From assembly GCA_003023105.1 (NCBI GenBank), contig PXSZ01000059.1, positions 1 to 26,707 of the forward strand: a stretch of 26,707 nt of DNA. Reading direction: 5' to 3'. Below are positions 1 through 6,975 of this stretch, piece by piece. Within the stretch, counting starts at the first letter, position 1; every line of letters begins with the position of its first letter. The notes beneath the pieces are model-generated. The model saw nothing but the letters and a program-made list of their open reading frames with translations. It had not been told where the DNA came from and made no database searches. The stretch is from Bacteroidetes bacterium QH_10_64_37 (GTDB lineage: Bacteria > Bacteroidota > Rhodothermia > Rhodothermales > Salinibacteraceae). The translations under genes were made by a program, and so were the position numbers.

Positions 1-1254
1 ATGGTAGCGCCGGTGGGTCACCATGCCCCCGGTCCGGAGGATCCAGTCCTCCGCCGGCCGCGTGGCGTCGATTCGGAGGGTCGCGGCCCCGTCCGTTGGC
101 GACAGGTCGAGAGCCCCGAACGTCTTTTCCGTCGTGAAGGCGCTCCACGAGGCCCTCGATTCAACCGTCCAGGCGCCGGGATTGGCGGTCCACTGCAGCG
201 TGTGCAGCTGATTGGTCGTTTCGCTGCGGTAGAGGCCCGTGTAGGTGCCGCGCGCCGTCTCGGCGCCGATGCGGTTTCGTCGCGCGAACGAAAACAGTTT
301 GAGGTGCCCCGCGTCCGCGTAGTCCCAGGTCAGGCTCAGGTTGCCGTCCAGGCCCTGCGGCACCGTGGCGAAGTCGTCCGACTGCCCGTTGACGCGGAAG
401 AGAAGGCCGGTAAAGGAGCGATTGCCCGAGATGCGGAGGCCGAGCTCCTCCTCGATGAGCGGCTGGTCGAGGGCGAGGGAGGCGGCGGCGAGGCCGAGAT
501 TGACGTACCGGCGCGACCGGGTGGGGCGGTTCTTCGACGTCATCGCGAGCACGCCGGAGAGGGCGTCGCCGTACCGGGCGGAGAAGCCGCCCGTTGAGAA
601 CTGCGTGCCGTCGACGAGGAAGGGACGCACGGCGCCGAAAGTGCCGCTCGCGGGCGACGCGTAGCGGTACGGATGATGCAAGGGGGCGCCATCGAGCAGC
701 GTTTTGGTCTCGCTCACGTCGCCGCCCCGCACGAACAGGCCGGCCCCGTCGCCCGGCGCCGCCACGCCCGGAAACGACTGCAGTGCGCGGAAGAGATCGC
801 CCGCCGCCCCCGGCGTCGTCACCGCCTCCGTCGGGTCGAGCGTCGTCTGTTCCTCCGGCCCCGTCGAGTAGGTTCCCGTCACGACCGTCTCATCGAGCCG
901 CACCCGCGTGGATGAGAGCGTGATCTGCACCCGGACCGTATCGCCCGGCGCGAGGCGGACGCTCCGCTCGGTCGCCTCGTAGCCGACAGCCGAGGCGCGC
1001 AGCGTGGCGGATCCGTGTCGTCGCGTTCGGAAGCGGAAGCGTCCCGACGCGTTCGTGGCGGCGCCGTCGGTCGTGCCCTCGATCCGCACGTTGGCGTAGG
1101 GCACGGGCGTCCCGTTTGCGTCTTGCACCCGGCCCTCCACGACGATGGGCTGGGCGGCGATCGCGAGGGGCGCGAGCACGAGAAGAAGAGCGATCCCTCC
1201 GGCGAGTCGAGTCCACATGGCGAGGATGGCGGTCAAGGACCGAATCGTCCACAT
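1..1254 (-). CDS. TonB-dependent outer-membrane receptor, N-terminal part (3' end outside window)
   Basis: Reading the minus strand from about 1254 gives an open frame that runs off the window edge at position 1 (418 codons present). It starts with a classic Sec signal peptide (LAGGIALLLVLAPLAIAAQ, about residues 17-35), followed by a CarboxypepD_reg-like beta-sandwich (about 38-115, with VEGRVQDANGTPVPYANV). A TonB plug domain follows (about 130-230), with LFVRGGDVSETKTLLDG and FSARYGDALSGVLAM, and then the first barrel strands. Such receptors take up siderophores, glycans or other large ligands across the outer membrane using TonB energy; the ligand cannot be told from this part. The start is uncertain: in-frame ATGs lie at 1260, 1254 and 1218. 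1254 has GAGG six bases upstream, while 1218 gives the tidiest signal peptide. It lies downstream of the DUF3267 gene on the same strand. Confidence 0.9.
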   Translation of the reverse strand, partial: MWTIRSLTAILAMWTRLAGGIALLLVLAPLAIAAQPIVVEGRVQDANGTPVPYANVRIEGTTDGAATNASGRFRFRTRRHGSATLRASAVGYEATERSVRLAPGDTVRVQITLSSTRVRLDETVVTGTYSTGPEEQTTLDPTEAVTTPGAAGDLFRALQSFPGVAAPGDGAGLFVRGGDVSETKTLLDGAPLHHPYRYASPASGTFGAVRPFLVDGTQFSTGGFSARYGDALSGVLAMTSKNRPTRSRRYVNLGLAAASLALDQPLIEEELGLRISGNRSFTGLLFRVNGQSDDFATVPQGLDGNLSLTWDYADAGHLKLFSFARRNRIGAETARGTYTGLYRSETTNQLHTLQWTANPGAWTVESRASWSAFTTEKTFGALDLSPTDGAATLRIDATRPAEDWILRTGGMVTHRRYH

Positions 1255-1292
1255 TGTCATCCTCGCATATTCGCCGCGCAGGTCCGCGTTTG

Positions 1293-1337
1293 GGACGCCT
1301 CGACGGATGGTGTTTGTCGTCGACGAGCCGAGCGTCC
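1293..1337. other. Imperfect hairpin between DUF3267 gene and TonB receptor gene
   Basis: GGACGC (1293-1298) pairs with GCGTCC (1332-1337), and the stem continues with TCG/CGA after a one-base bulge, giving about nine pairs. The loop holds the palindrome TCGTCGACGA (1317-1326). No T-run follows on the minus strand, so it may be a weak terminator for the DUF3267 transcript or a structured leader of the receptor mRNA. Function is inferred from position only. Confidence 0.35.
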
Positions 1338-1378
1338 TCACGGCGAGTGGAGAGGGGAGCCCGACTGGGCCGGCCTGC

Positions 1379-2179
1379 TCACCAGAGCGCAATCAGAAAG
1401 CCCACGGCCGCGCAGACGGCGGAGAAGGCCGCGAGAAACAGGAGATGGGCGAACGACAGCTTGTCGCCGTCCGTTGCGCCGGCCGGTACGTCCTCTTCAG
1501 AGACGGCTGGAGGAGCCGGGTCCTCGGCCCCAGCCACGACGAGGCACCCCACCTGCCGGGGATGGTCCTGCACCCAGGCCCCAGCGGGCACGCCCCGCAG
1601 AACCCAGAGGATGAGGAGGTCTCCAGCCGCCGCCACCAGCATCAGGAATCCGTAGAATGTGAGGAGCCAGATCCCCGTCGCTAGGCCGAGCACCAGAGGC
1701 CCCGCGCCCAGCACGAGGCCGGGGAGGGCGATGGCAATACGGTAGGACCGCGTCCGGGTGGGGACCGTGCACTGCGCAAATGGGGTGAGCGCCTTCCAGT
1801 GCATCCCGAACCGAACGTCGCTCCACGAGGCTTCGCCCCGCACGTGGCCGAGGCCGTGGAGGCCCTCATGGAAGAGGACCCCGAGCACGAACGCGCCGCA
1901 GAACAGCAGAATGGATCCCGAGTCGAACGGAAACGGCGTCCCGGGTAGCCCCCACAGCGCGAGATGGGGACCGATCGAGAGCAGTGCGATGGGGGCCAGC
2001 AGGGCGGCTCCCCGCACCTGAGCGTCTACAGGGGGCAGGACGGCTTGCGACGGCGGGCGCTCCAAATTGAGAGGGTGGGACGGAGGCGTAGGGTTCGTGC
2101 GGTCGATCGTACGGGAACGGATTGGTCGTAAAAAGGAGATGCAACCCCGACCCGTGGAATGCTGATCCGCAATGTTCAT
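1379..2179 (-). CDS. DUF3267-family membrane protein with HExxH motif
   Basis: About 266 residues. Hydrophobic segments flank a HEGLHGLGH motif (about residues 104-112), the HExxH zinc-protease signature placed at the end of a membrane helix, as in the DUF3267 family of putative membrane zincins. Further membrane segments follow around IAIALPGLVLGAGPLVLGL, and there is a C-terminal helix (FLAAFSAVCAAVGFLIALW) after an acidic, proline-rich linker. Substrate and activity are unknown; the family is annotated only as a putative peptidase. The start is uncertain: the frame is open up to a GTG at 2260, but homology-like sequence begins only near residue 50, and ATG 2179 was preferred. Neither site has a ribosome-binding sequence. 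The gene lies between the deaminase and receptor genes on the same strand with gaps of over 100 bp. Confidence 0.75.
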   Translation of the reverse strand: MNIADQHSTGRGCISFLRPIRSRTIDRTNPTPPSHPLNLERPPSQAVLPPVDAQVRGAALLAPIALLSIGPHLALWGLPGTPFPFDSGSILLFCGAFVLGVLFHEGLHGLGHVRGEASWSDVRFGMHWKALTPFAQCTVPTRTRSYRIAIALPGLVLGAGPLVLGLATGIWLLTFYGFLMLVAAAGDLLILWVLRGVPAGAWVQDHPRQVGCLVVAGAEDPAPPAVSEEDVPAGATDGDKLSFAHLLFLAAFSAVCAAVGFLIALW

Positions 2180-2292
2180 GCCGATCCCGAGTATGGAGGA
2201 CGTTGGAAGACGAACGGCGGGAGCAGGCTCACAGCGGACGCCCGACCGGACCGAATCCACGCGGGAGGAGGGAAGAAGGGAGAAACAATTCG

Positions 2293-2775
2293 TCAGTACT
2301 CGACCCGCTCCTCATAGTCGAGCCAGGCCTCGAAGGGGCGCTGGGCCTCGTTGCGGAGCTGTTGCTGCATCGGAATGCGCCGGTCCTCGGGGGACTTGGT
2401 CAGCTCCTCGTAGATGTGGCTGTCGTCGAAGCCGGCCGCTGCGGCGTCGGCCCGGGTGGCGGCGTAGTACACGCGATCGAGCCGGGCCCAGTACGCGGCG
2501 CCCAGGCACATGGGACACGGCTCGCAGGTGGCGTAGAGCGTGCAGCCGGTCAGTTCAAAGTCCTTCTGCGCGTCGCAGGCCCGCCGGATGGCCGTTACTT
2601 CTGCGTGGGCCGTGGGGTCGTTGAGCGTGGTGACCACGTTGGTGCCCCGCCCAATGATTTCGCCGTCCTGCACGACCAGGGCCGCAAAGGGACCGCCTTG
2701 GCCCGCAGTGACGTTTTGGACGGCCATCTCGATGGCCTCGCGCAGATATGCGTCGGGAGAAGAGGAGGAAGGCAC
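2293..2775 (-). CDS. guaD: Guanine deaminase-like nucleoside/nucleobase deaminase
   Basis: Zinc-dependent cytidine/deoxycytidylate-deaminase fold protein that closely follows Bacillus GuaD, which converts guanine to xanthine. With the GTG start at 2775 it has 160 residues, near the usual ~156. The catalytic set is intact: H57-A-E59 in NDPTAHAEVTAIR, and PCPMC with C87 and C90 binding zinc. The GuaD-like stretch YWARLDRVYYAATRADAAAAGFDDS and the aromatic C-terminus ending in EY match the guanine deaminase subgroup better than the tRNA adenosine deaminase TadA, which has a different C-terminal half. The frame stays open upstream to 2916, but those residues look like non-coding sequence. No Shine-Dalgarno is visible at any candidate start. 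It diverges from the aminotransferase gene. Confidence 0.87.
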   Translation of the reverse strand: MPSSSSPDAYLREAIEMAVQNVTAGQGGPFAALVVQDGEIIGRGTNVVTTLNDPTAHAEVTAIRRACDAQKDFELTGCTLYATCEPCPMCLGAAYWARLDRVYYAATRADAAAAGFDDSHIYEELTKSPEDRRIPMQQQLRNEAQRPFEAWLDYEERVEY

Positions 2776-2953
2776 GAGATGTGGAACGAGGACGTGGCTG
2801 TGCGGACCCAAGTGAACCGCCCCTTCATTCGGCTTGCGGGACGCCAGGTTCCCTCCTTCTGAGGATCCCGCATCGCGGGTTGCATGCGGGGGCCGAGGGC
2901 GTTTTCTTGGCGGCACCGCCGTTCACTGCTTTTCCCGGTTCTGAGTTTCACTC

Positions 2954-4144
2954 ATGGATCTGACCGCCTCCCCGTCCGTCGCCTCGCGGGCCGCTGCCCT
3001 GCAACAGAGCACCATCCGTGCCGTCACCCGGCGAGTCGAGGAAGTCGGCGGCATCAACCTGGGGCAGGGCGTCTGCGACCTGCCCACGCCCGAGCCGATC
3101 AAGACTCGCGCCCACCGGGCCGTTCGCGACGACCGGTCGATCTATTCGCACTACGCGGGGATCGAGCCTCTCCGGAGGGCCATTTTGGAGAAGGAGCAGT
3201 CCTACAACGACGTGCCTGCCACGTCCCCGGAGGAGGTCGTGGTGGGCGTGGGGTCGACCGGCGTCTTCGTCGCGGCGGCGTTTACGCTGCTGGAGGCGGG
3301 CGACGAGGTGATTCTCTTCGAGCCGTTTTACGGCTACCACCGCAACATCCTGGAGCTGACGGGCGCCACGATCCGGTACGTGCCGCTTGGTGGACCTGAG
3401 TCCACCTTCGACCGGGCGGCGATGGAGGAGGCCATCACCGCAGATACGAAGGCCGTCGTCGTAAACACGCCCGCCAACCCGAGCGGCAAGGTGTGGACAC
3501 GTGCCGAGCTGTCGACGCTGATGGACGTGCTCCGCGCCCATGACCTCGTGGCGATTACGGACGAGATCTACGAGTACATGCTCTACGACGGGGTCGGGCA
3601 CGTGTCGCCGGCGAGCCTGTCGGGGGCCTACGAGCGGACGATCACGATCTCGGGCTTCTCGAAGGCCTACAACGTGACGGGGTGGCGCCTCGGCTACGGC
3701 GTGGCCCCCGCCCCCATCGCCGAAAAGATGGGCCTGATGAACGACCTGCTCTACATCTGCGCGCCCCGGCCCCTCCAGCACGCGGCGCTGGCGGCGTTCG
3801 AGGACCTGGACGACGACTACGTGGCCCAGCTGCGGGCGGCCTACGCCGAGCGTCGCAAGATCATGTGCGAGACGCTCGACGCCATCGGCTTCGACGTGCC
3901 GCGGCCGGACGGCGCCTACTACGTCCTGGCGCGCTTCGACGCCCTGGCCGGCAAGCGAGAGGGGTTCTCGGACGACCGGGCCGCGTGTGAGACGCTCATC
4001 CGGACGGCGAAGGTGGGCAGCGTTACGGGGCGGTCCTTCTACGAGGATCCGGCAGACGGGCGGTATCAGCTTCGCTTCTGCTTTGCAAAGGAGATTCCCG
4101 TCCTCAAGCAGGCCTGCGAGCAGCTCCGCGAGGCGTTTGCGTGA
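2954..4144 (+). CDS. PLP-dependent class I/II aminotransferase
   Basis: A 396-residue fold-type I aminotransferase with all key residues visible: NTPANPSG (171-178, N175), D203 and Y206 in ITDEIYEY, the PLP-binding lysine K237 in SGFSKAYNVTGWRLGY, R245, and the substrate-carboxylate arginine R374 in YQLRFCF. It would move an amino group between an amino acid and a 2-oxoacid in the cytoplasm. The sequence resembles the aspartate/methionine/kynurenine aminotransferase group; the exact substrate cannot be decided from sequence. The ATG start follows a pyrimidine-rich leader with no Shine-Dalgarno. The gene stands alone: a divergent deaminase precedes it and a convergent nucleotidyltransferase follows, with a hairpin between the two stops. 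Confidence 0.93.
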   Translation: MDLTASPSVASRAAALQQSTIRAVTRRVEEVGGINLGQGVCDLPTPEPIKTRAHRAVRDDRSIYSHYAGIEPLRRAILEKEQSYNDVPATSPEEVVVGVGSTGVFVAAAFTLLEAGDEVILFEPFYGYHRNILELTGATIRYVPLGGPESTFDRAAMEEAITADTKAVVVNTPANPSGKVWTRAELSTLMDVLRAHDLVAITDEIYEYMLYDGVGHVSPASLSGAYERTITISGFSKAYNVTGWRLGYGVAPAPIAEKMGLMNDLLYICAPRPLQHAALAAFEDLDDDYVAQLRAAYAERRKIMCETLDAIGFDVPRPDGAYYVLARFDALAGKREGFSDDRAACETLIRTAKVGSVTGRSFYEDPADGRYQLRFCFAKEIPVLKQACEQLREAFA

Positions 4145-4153
4145 GGCGTGATT

Positions 4154-4188
4154 CGTGATGCGTGAGGAAGAGAGGTTCACGTATCACG
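4154..4188. terminator. Candidate bidirectional terminator hairpin
   Basis: CGTGATGCGTGA (4154-4165) and TCACGTATCACG (4177-4188) form a 12-bp stem with one G-T wobble and an 11-base loop. It fills the 53-bp space between two convergent stop codons (4144 plus, 4198 minus). Further CGTGA/TCACG units extend on both sides (4146-4153 and 4190-4201). No clear T-run follows, so intrinsic termination is inferred mainly from position and symmetry. Confidence 0.55.
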
Positions 4189-4197
4189 TCTTACGTG

Positions 4198-5004
4198 TCA
4201 CGATCTGAGGCATTCCTGCACCGTTTCGAGATCGAGCAGGTGGCGCGCTTCGTTGCGAAAGATTCGCCGGGCCCGTTTCAGGTCCTCGATCGTGTTGCAG
4301 TGGAGGCGGAGATTCTTCTGTTTGGGGAGGCGGTGGGCGCGCAGGGACTGCGTCCGGGCCACGCGGTTGAGGAAGGCGCCGAGCTTGTCGGGCGGCCCGC
4401 CGTCGTTCAGGTAGGGACGGACGACCTGGAGGGCGTCGGCACTCAGCAGGAGCCAGGACGGGCAGATCCAGGTTGACGCCGATCCGGTCGGATCGTCGAG
4501 GACCTCCGTCACGGTCGAGCCGTCGAGGCTCAAGACGCTGCTGTGTGCCCGGCGTTCGGGATCGGGTTCGTGCAGGGCGAGACATCGGTTCGTCGTGCCG
4601 TCGTAGGCGTTTAGGATGGGGGTCAGCGGGAAGCGGTACAGGCTGTCGCCGCCGCTCACGAGCGCCCCGTCGGACGGAAGCCCCACTTCGTCGAGCAGAA
4701 AGTCCAGGTCCCCCACGCTGCCGAGTTGGTCGTCGGGCATTTCGACGCCGTCGTCGTGGACGTGGAGAGTGACGCTCTCTTCTGCCAGATCGGCCCGATG
4801 GTTGTCTGCCCACGTTCGGAAGGCCTCAGCGTCCCGGTGATTGACGGCGACGTGGATGGCGTCGAGGGCTTGCCACGCAGTCAACTCGTCGATCAGGTAG
4901 TCGACGATGGGGTGGCCGGCGACCTTTGCCAGGGACTTCGGCGTCTCGTTCGTCAGGGGACGCATGCGCGTACCGAAGCCGGCGCAAAGGAGGTATGCTT
5001 TCAC
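4198..5004 (-). CDS. Sugar-phosphate nucleotidyltransferase-like protein
   Basis: A 268-residue protein of the NTP_transferase family, which makes NDP-sugars from sugar-1-phosphates. The N-terminal nucleotide-binding loop is clear: LCAGFGTRMRPLT (6-18) followed by TPKSL (21-25), then HPIVDYLIDEL. A second motif, LGSVGDLDFLLDE (94-106), sits where family members have LGTAGAL, and GGDSLYRF (118-125) carries the likely metal-binding Asp120. There is no left-handed beta-helix acyltransferase domain, so it resembles short enzymes such as MurU or mannose-1-phosphate guanylyltransferases rather than GlmU. Substrate is unknown. The start is GTG 5004; residues upstream of it are translated low-complexity leader. 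It lies 82 bp downstream of the bisphosphate nucleotidase gene on the same strand and may be co-transcribed. Confidence 0.85.
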   Translation of the reverse strand: MKAYLLCAGFGTRMRPLTNETPKSLAKVAGHPIVDYLIDELTAWQALDAIHVAVNHRDAEAFRTWADNHRADLAEESVTLHVHDDGVEMPDDQLGSVGDLDFLLDEVGLPSDGALVSGGDSLYRFPLTPILNAYDGTTNRCLALHEPDPERRAHSSVLSLDGSTVTEVLDDPTGSASTWICPSWLLLSADALQVVRPYLNDGGPPDKLGAFLNRVARTQSLRAHRLPKQKNLRLHCNTIEDLKRARRIFRNEARHLLDLETVQECLRS

Positions 5005-5060
5005 TGCGGAAAGGGGAAGAGGGAAGGGGGGAATGCGAGAGTGGGGGAGAGGGAGTACCT
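5005..5060 (-). repeat. Pyrimidine-rich leader upstream of nucleotidyltransferase gene
   Basis: On the minus strand this stretch is almost only C and T (for example CTCCCTCTCCCCCACTC followed by CCCCCCTTCCC). It resembles in composition and in short words (CTCCCCCACTC, CCCCCTTCCC) the leader of the ftsX-like gene at 10811-10900. It contains no Shine-Dalgarno. It may be part of a low-complexity intergenic repeat family; function is unknown. Confidence 0.4.
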
Positions 5061-5086
5061 GGGTGCCCCGTTCCATCACTGAGTTA

Positions 5087-6079
5087 TTACGCAGCTGCGG
5101 CGAGGGCGTTGATGACCTCGTTGTGGAAGGGGCCGTTGGTGGCGACGACGCCTGTGTTTGCCTCCAGCAGGGGGCCGTGGGTGAAGTCGAGCGGCGCGCC
5201 GTGCATGTCGGTCACGGTGCCCCCGGCGGCCTCCACCGCGAGCGCCCCGGCCGCGTGGTCCCAGATGCGCTCTGTGTAGTCGGTGCCGGGGCGGGGGAGG
5301 CGCAGGTAAATTTCCGCCTCGCCCCGAGCCACGATGGCGTACTTGGCCTGGCTGTCGATTCGGATCGGATCAGCCGAGATGCCGAGTCGATTCCCCACCG
5401 CCACGGCCAGGTCGTGCGAGCTGTGCGACGAGACGAACGACTCGGTGAAGCGGCTCTGAGACGGATCCGTGGTGTTGCTCGTGTGGATGGGCGTCGGGGC
5501 CGCGTCGGCGTCCGTATCGAGTGGCTTCTGCACGGCCCCGTCGCCCCGCACCGCGAGAAAGGCCTGCCCCCGCGCCTCGGGCGGGTCGGCGTCGAGGCTG
5601 TTGGGCAGGTGCGGGCAGCAGAGGGCCGCGACCTGCATCTTTCCGCCTACGAGGAGGGCCAGGGCGATGGCGTACTGGTCGCCTCGCACGAAGCCTTTCG
5701 TCCCGTCAATCGGGTCGAGCGTCCAGAAGCGGTCGCTGTACGACTGCGCCGTGCCGTGGTCGATCCAGTCGAAGACCGTCTCGGCGTCGGCGCTCGGGTG
5801 GTGGGCTCGGACCTCGGCGAGAAGCTGGTCCCGCACGCCGGCATTCTCGCCGGTGCGGAGGGCCGAGCTGTCTTCTTCCCCGATCACGGGATCGTCGGGG
5901 AAGGCGTCCCGGAGGGCCCGGCAGATGAGCGCCTGGCTGCCAAAGTCGGCCACGGTGACGGGCGTGCGATCCTCTTTTTCGAGCACGTTGTCATCGAAGT
6001 TGGAGCGGACGGACTGGCAGAGCTCTGCGGCGGCCTGGACGGCCCGGAAGGCGACGGTGCGTTCGCGGTCGTAGGGCAT
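5087..6079 (-). CDS. 3'(2'),5'-bisphosphate nucleotidase / inositol monophosphatase-family phosphatase
   Basis: A 330-residue Mg2+/Li+-type phosphatase of the inositol monophosphatase superfamily. Metal-ligand motifs are intact: GEED (67-70), LDPIDGTKGF (121-130; D122, D125), and WDHAAG with D274 near the C-terminus. The HAL2/CysQ/SAL1 subgroup is favoured over true inositol phosphatases because of the length, the N-terminal KEDRTPVTVADFGSQA, and DPIDGTKGFVRGDQYAIALALL. Its likely job is to hydrolyse 3'-phosphoadenosine 5'-phosphate, a by-product of sulfate assimilation and sulfotransfer. Such enzymes are inhibited by sodium in yeast and plants, which would be interesting in a halophile, though that is only background. 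The ATG at 6079 follows a C/T/A-rich leader. Confidence 0.88.
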   Translation of the reverse strand: MPYDRERTVAFRAVQAAAELCQSVRSNFDDNVLEKEDRTPVTVADFGSQALICRALRDAFPDDPVIGEEDSSALRTGENAGVRDQLLAEVRAHHPSADAETVFDWIDHGTAQSYSDRFWTLDPIDGTKGFVRGDQYAIALALLVGGKMQVAALCCPHLPNSLDADPPEARGQAFLAVRGDGAVQKPLDTDADAAPTPIHTSNTTDPSQSRFTESFVSSHSSHDLAVAVGNRLGISADPIRIDSQAKYAIVARGEAEIYLRLPRPGTDYTERIWDHAAGALAVEAAGGTVTDMHGAPLDFTHGPLLEANTGVVATNGPFHNEVINALAAAA

Positions 6080-6226
6080 GTAGGTGTGTAGGTATGGAGG
6101 CTTGGAAGTGTGGAGGATGGGGGGCGTGATTGCAGAGCTGCTCGTCTATACCGAGCCGTGCAAAAGTTCCTGAAGATACCGTCGCCGAGTGTGGGCGTTT
6201 GGGCGTGGGAGAGAGGGAATGGGAGA

Positions 6227-6290
6227 GTGGAAGAACTTGTCCCGAACGCCATTGGGATGAGAAGGCATACACTCGCAGCTCTCAATCCAA
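6227..6290 (+). repeat. Dispersed intergenic repeat, copy A
   Basis: This 64-base segment matches the reverse complement of 17794-17851 at about 49 of 58 aligned bases by eye, with one 5-base and one 1-base gap. Shared words include AACGCCAT, CTCGCA and GAAC. Both copies are preceded on the same relative strand by a G-rich stretch containing GGGCGTGGGAG (here from 6201). Both lie in gene-free spacers, so common coding ancestry is unlikely. It is too short and has no terminal inverted repeats or ORF, so it is not an insertion sequence by itself. Confidence 0.7.
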
Positions 6291-6338
6291 AGCCCAAAAC
6301 CAATAACCAACAAACGCACTCATGTAAAAAGCCGCACG

Positions 6339-6355
6339 AAGACTTCAGAAGTCTT
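6339..6355. terminator. Small hairpin downstream of HSDR_N gene, possible terminator
   Basis: AAGACTT (6339-6345) and AAGTCTT (6349-6355) form a 7-bp stem around a CAG loop. It is about 95 bp past the HSDR_N stop on the minus strand, followed after nine bases there by CTTTTTAC (6323-6330). The stem is AT-rich and short, so termination is only a possibility. Confidence 0.35.
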
Positions 6356-6449
6356 TTCGCGTTCTGTGCAGGACGCTAAGCGCCCACACCCCGATACTCC
6401 CATACGCAATCTCTGGAGCGCCATAGGCAAAACCGATTTACGAACGTCC

Positions 6450-6908
6450 TCACGCATCGGTAAGCTGTTCGTACGGGGGAAGGTCGTCGAGGAAGGTGTA
6501 GTGTCGAGCCTCAAAGTCGATGGCACAGGCGTAGTGCGTCTGGCCGTTCGTGACCACGAGATACGGCGCCCCGAGCACGATGTTGTACCGGGCGCACTGG
6601 TCGAACGCATCCTGATCGATCGAGACGCGCGGGGCCTTGCATTCGACGAGGAGAAGCGGGTCGCCCTGTCGGTCGTGCACAATCACGTCCGCGCGCCGGG
6701 GCTGGCCCTGGTACTGAAACGCCGCTTCAACCGCCACCAGTCCCGCCGGGGCGTTGAGCGTCTGAATCAGGTATTGGACAAAGTGCTGGCGCACCCACTC
6801 CTCGGGCGTCAGTCGGACGTACTGTTCGCGGAGCGGATCGTAGATCACACGCTTCTCCTCGCGCTCCGCCGTCCGGAACTCGTACGTCGGCAGGTTCAGC
6901 GTCTCCAC
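6450..6908 (-). CDS. HSDR_N-type PD-(D/E)xK domain protein (type I restriction R subunit N-terminal-like)
   Basis: A 152-residue protein made almost only of the HSDR_N_2-like nuclease fold. The catalytic pattern of the PD-(D/E)xK superfamily is visible: RRADVIVHD (D74) followed by LLLVECKAP (E89, K91). The N-terminal stretch VETLNLPTYEF and the C-terminal APYLVVTNGQTHYACAIDF are typical of stand-alone members common in Bacteroidota. No methylase, specificity or helicase gene is nearby, so it is not evidence for a type I restriction system. Role is unknown; nucleic-acid cleavage is inferred from the fold. GTG 6908 was chosen because family similarity starts there; the frame is open to TTG 6974. 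It lies 67 bp after the AttH-like gene. Confidence 0.82.
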   Translation of the reverse strand: METLNLPTYEFRTAEREEKRVIYDPLREQYVRLTPEEWVRQHFVQYLIQTLNAPAGLVAVEAAFQYQGQPRRADVIVHDRQGDPLLLVECKAPRVSIDQDAFDQCARYNIVLGAPYLVVTNGQTHYACAIDFEARHYTFLDDLPPYEQLTDA

Positions 6909-6975
6909 GGGGGACGAGGGGCGAGAATCGAGGGGCGAGAGGCGGCGGGTTGGATTTCCGGGGGGCAGACTCAAT

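Larger units (their letters stand above)
6080..6449. other. 370-bp gene-free spacer
   Basis: No credible gene is seen on either strand; the short frames have no recognisable motif. The part next to the nucleotidase start reads on the minus strand as a C/T/A tract (CCTCCATACCTACACACC). The middle holds the dispersed repeat described separately, and the part near the HSDR_N stop holds a small hairpin. Confidence 0.6.

Noticed and set aside
2948..4180. A 410-codon minus-strand frame opposite the aminotransferase
   Set aside because: The plus-strand aminotransferase has all catalytic residues; the minus frame is a shadow rich in Arg, His and Val with no motif.
5010..5060. CRISPR or tandem repeat array in the G-rich tracts
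   Set aside because: The tracts are low-complexity purine runs without regular repeat-spacer spacing.
4907..6091. A 394-codon plus-strand frame opposite the nucleotidase
   Set aside because: It crosses an obvious low-complexity spacer and lies antisense to an intact phosphatase gene.
6450..6908. Type I restriction system
   Set aside because: Only a stand-alone nuclease-fold domain is present, with no helicase, methylase or specificity subunit in the window.
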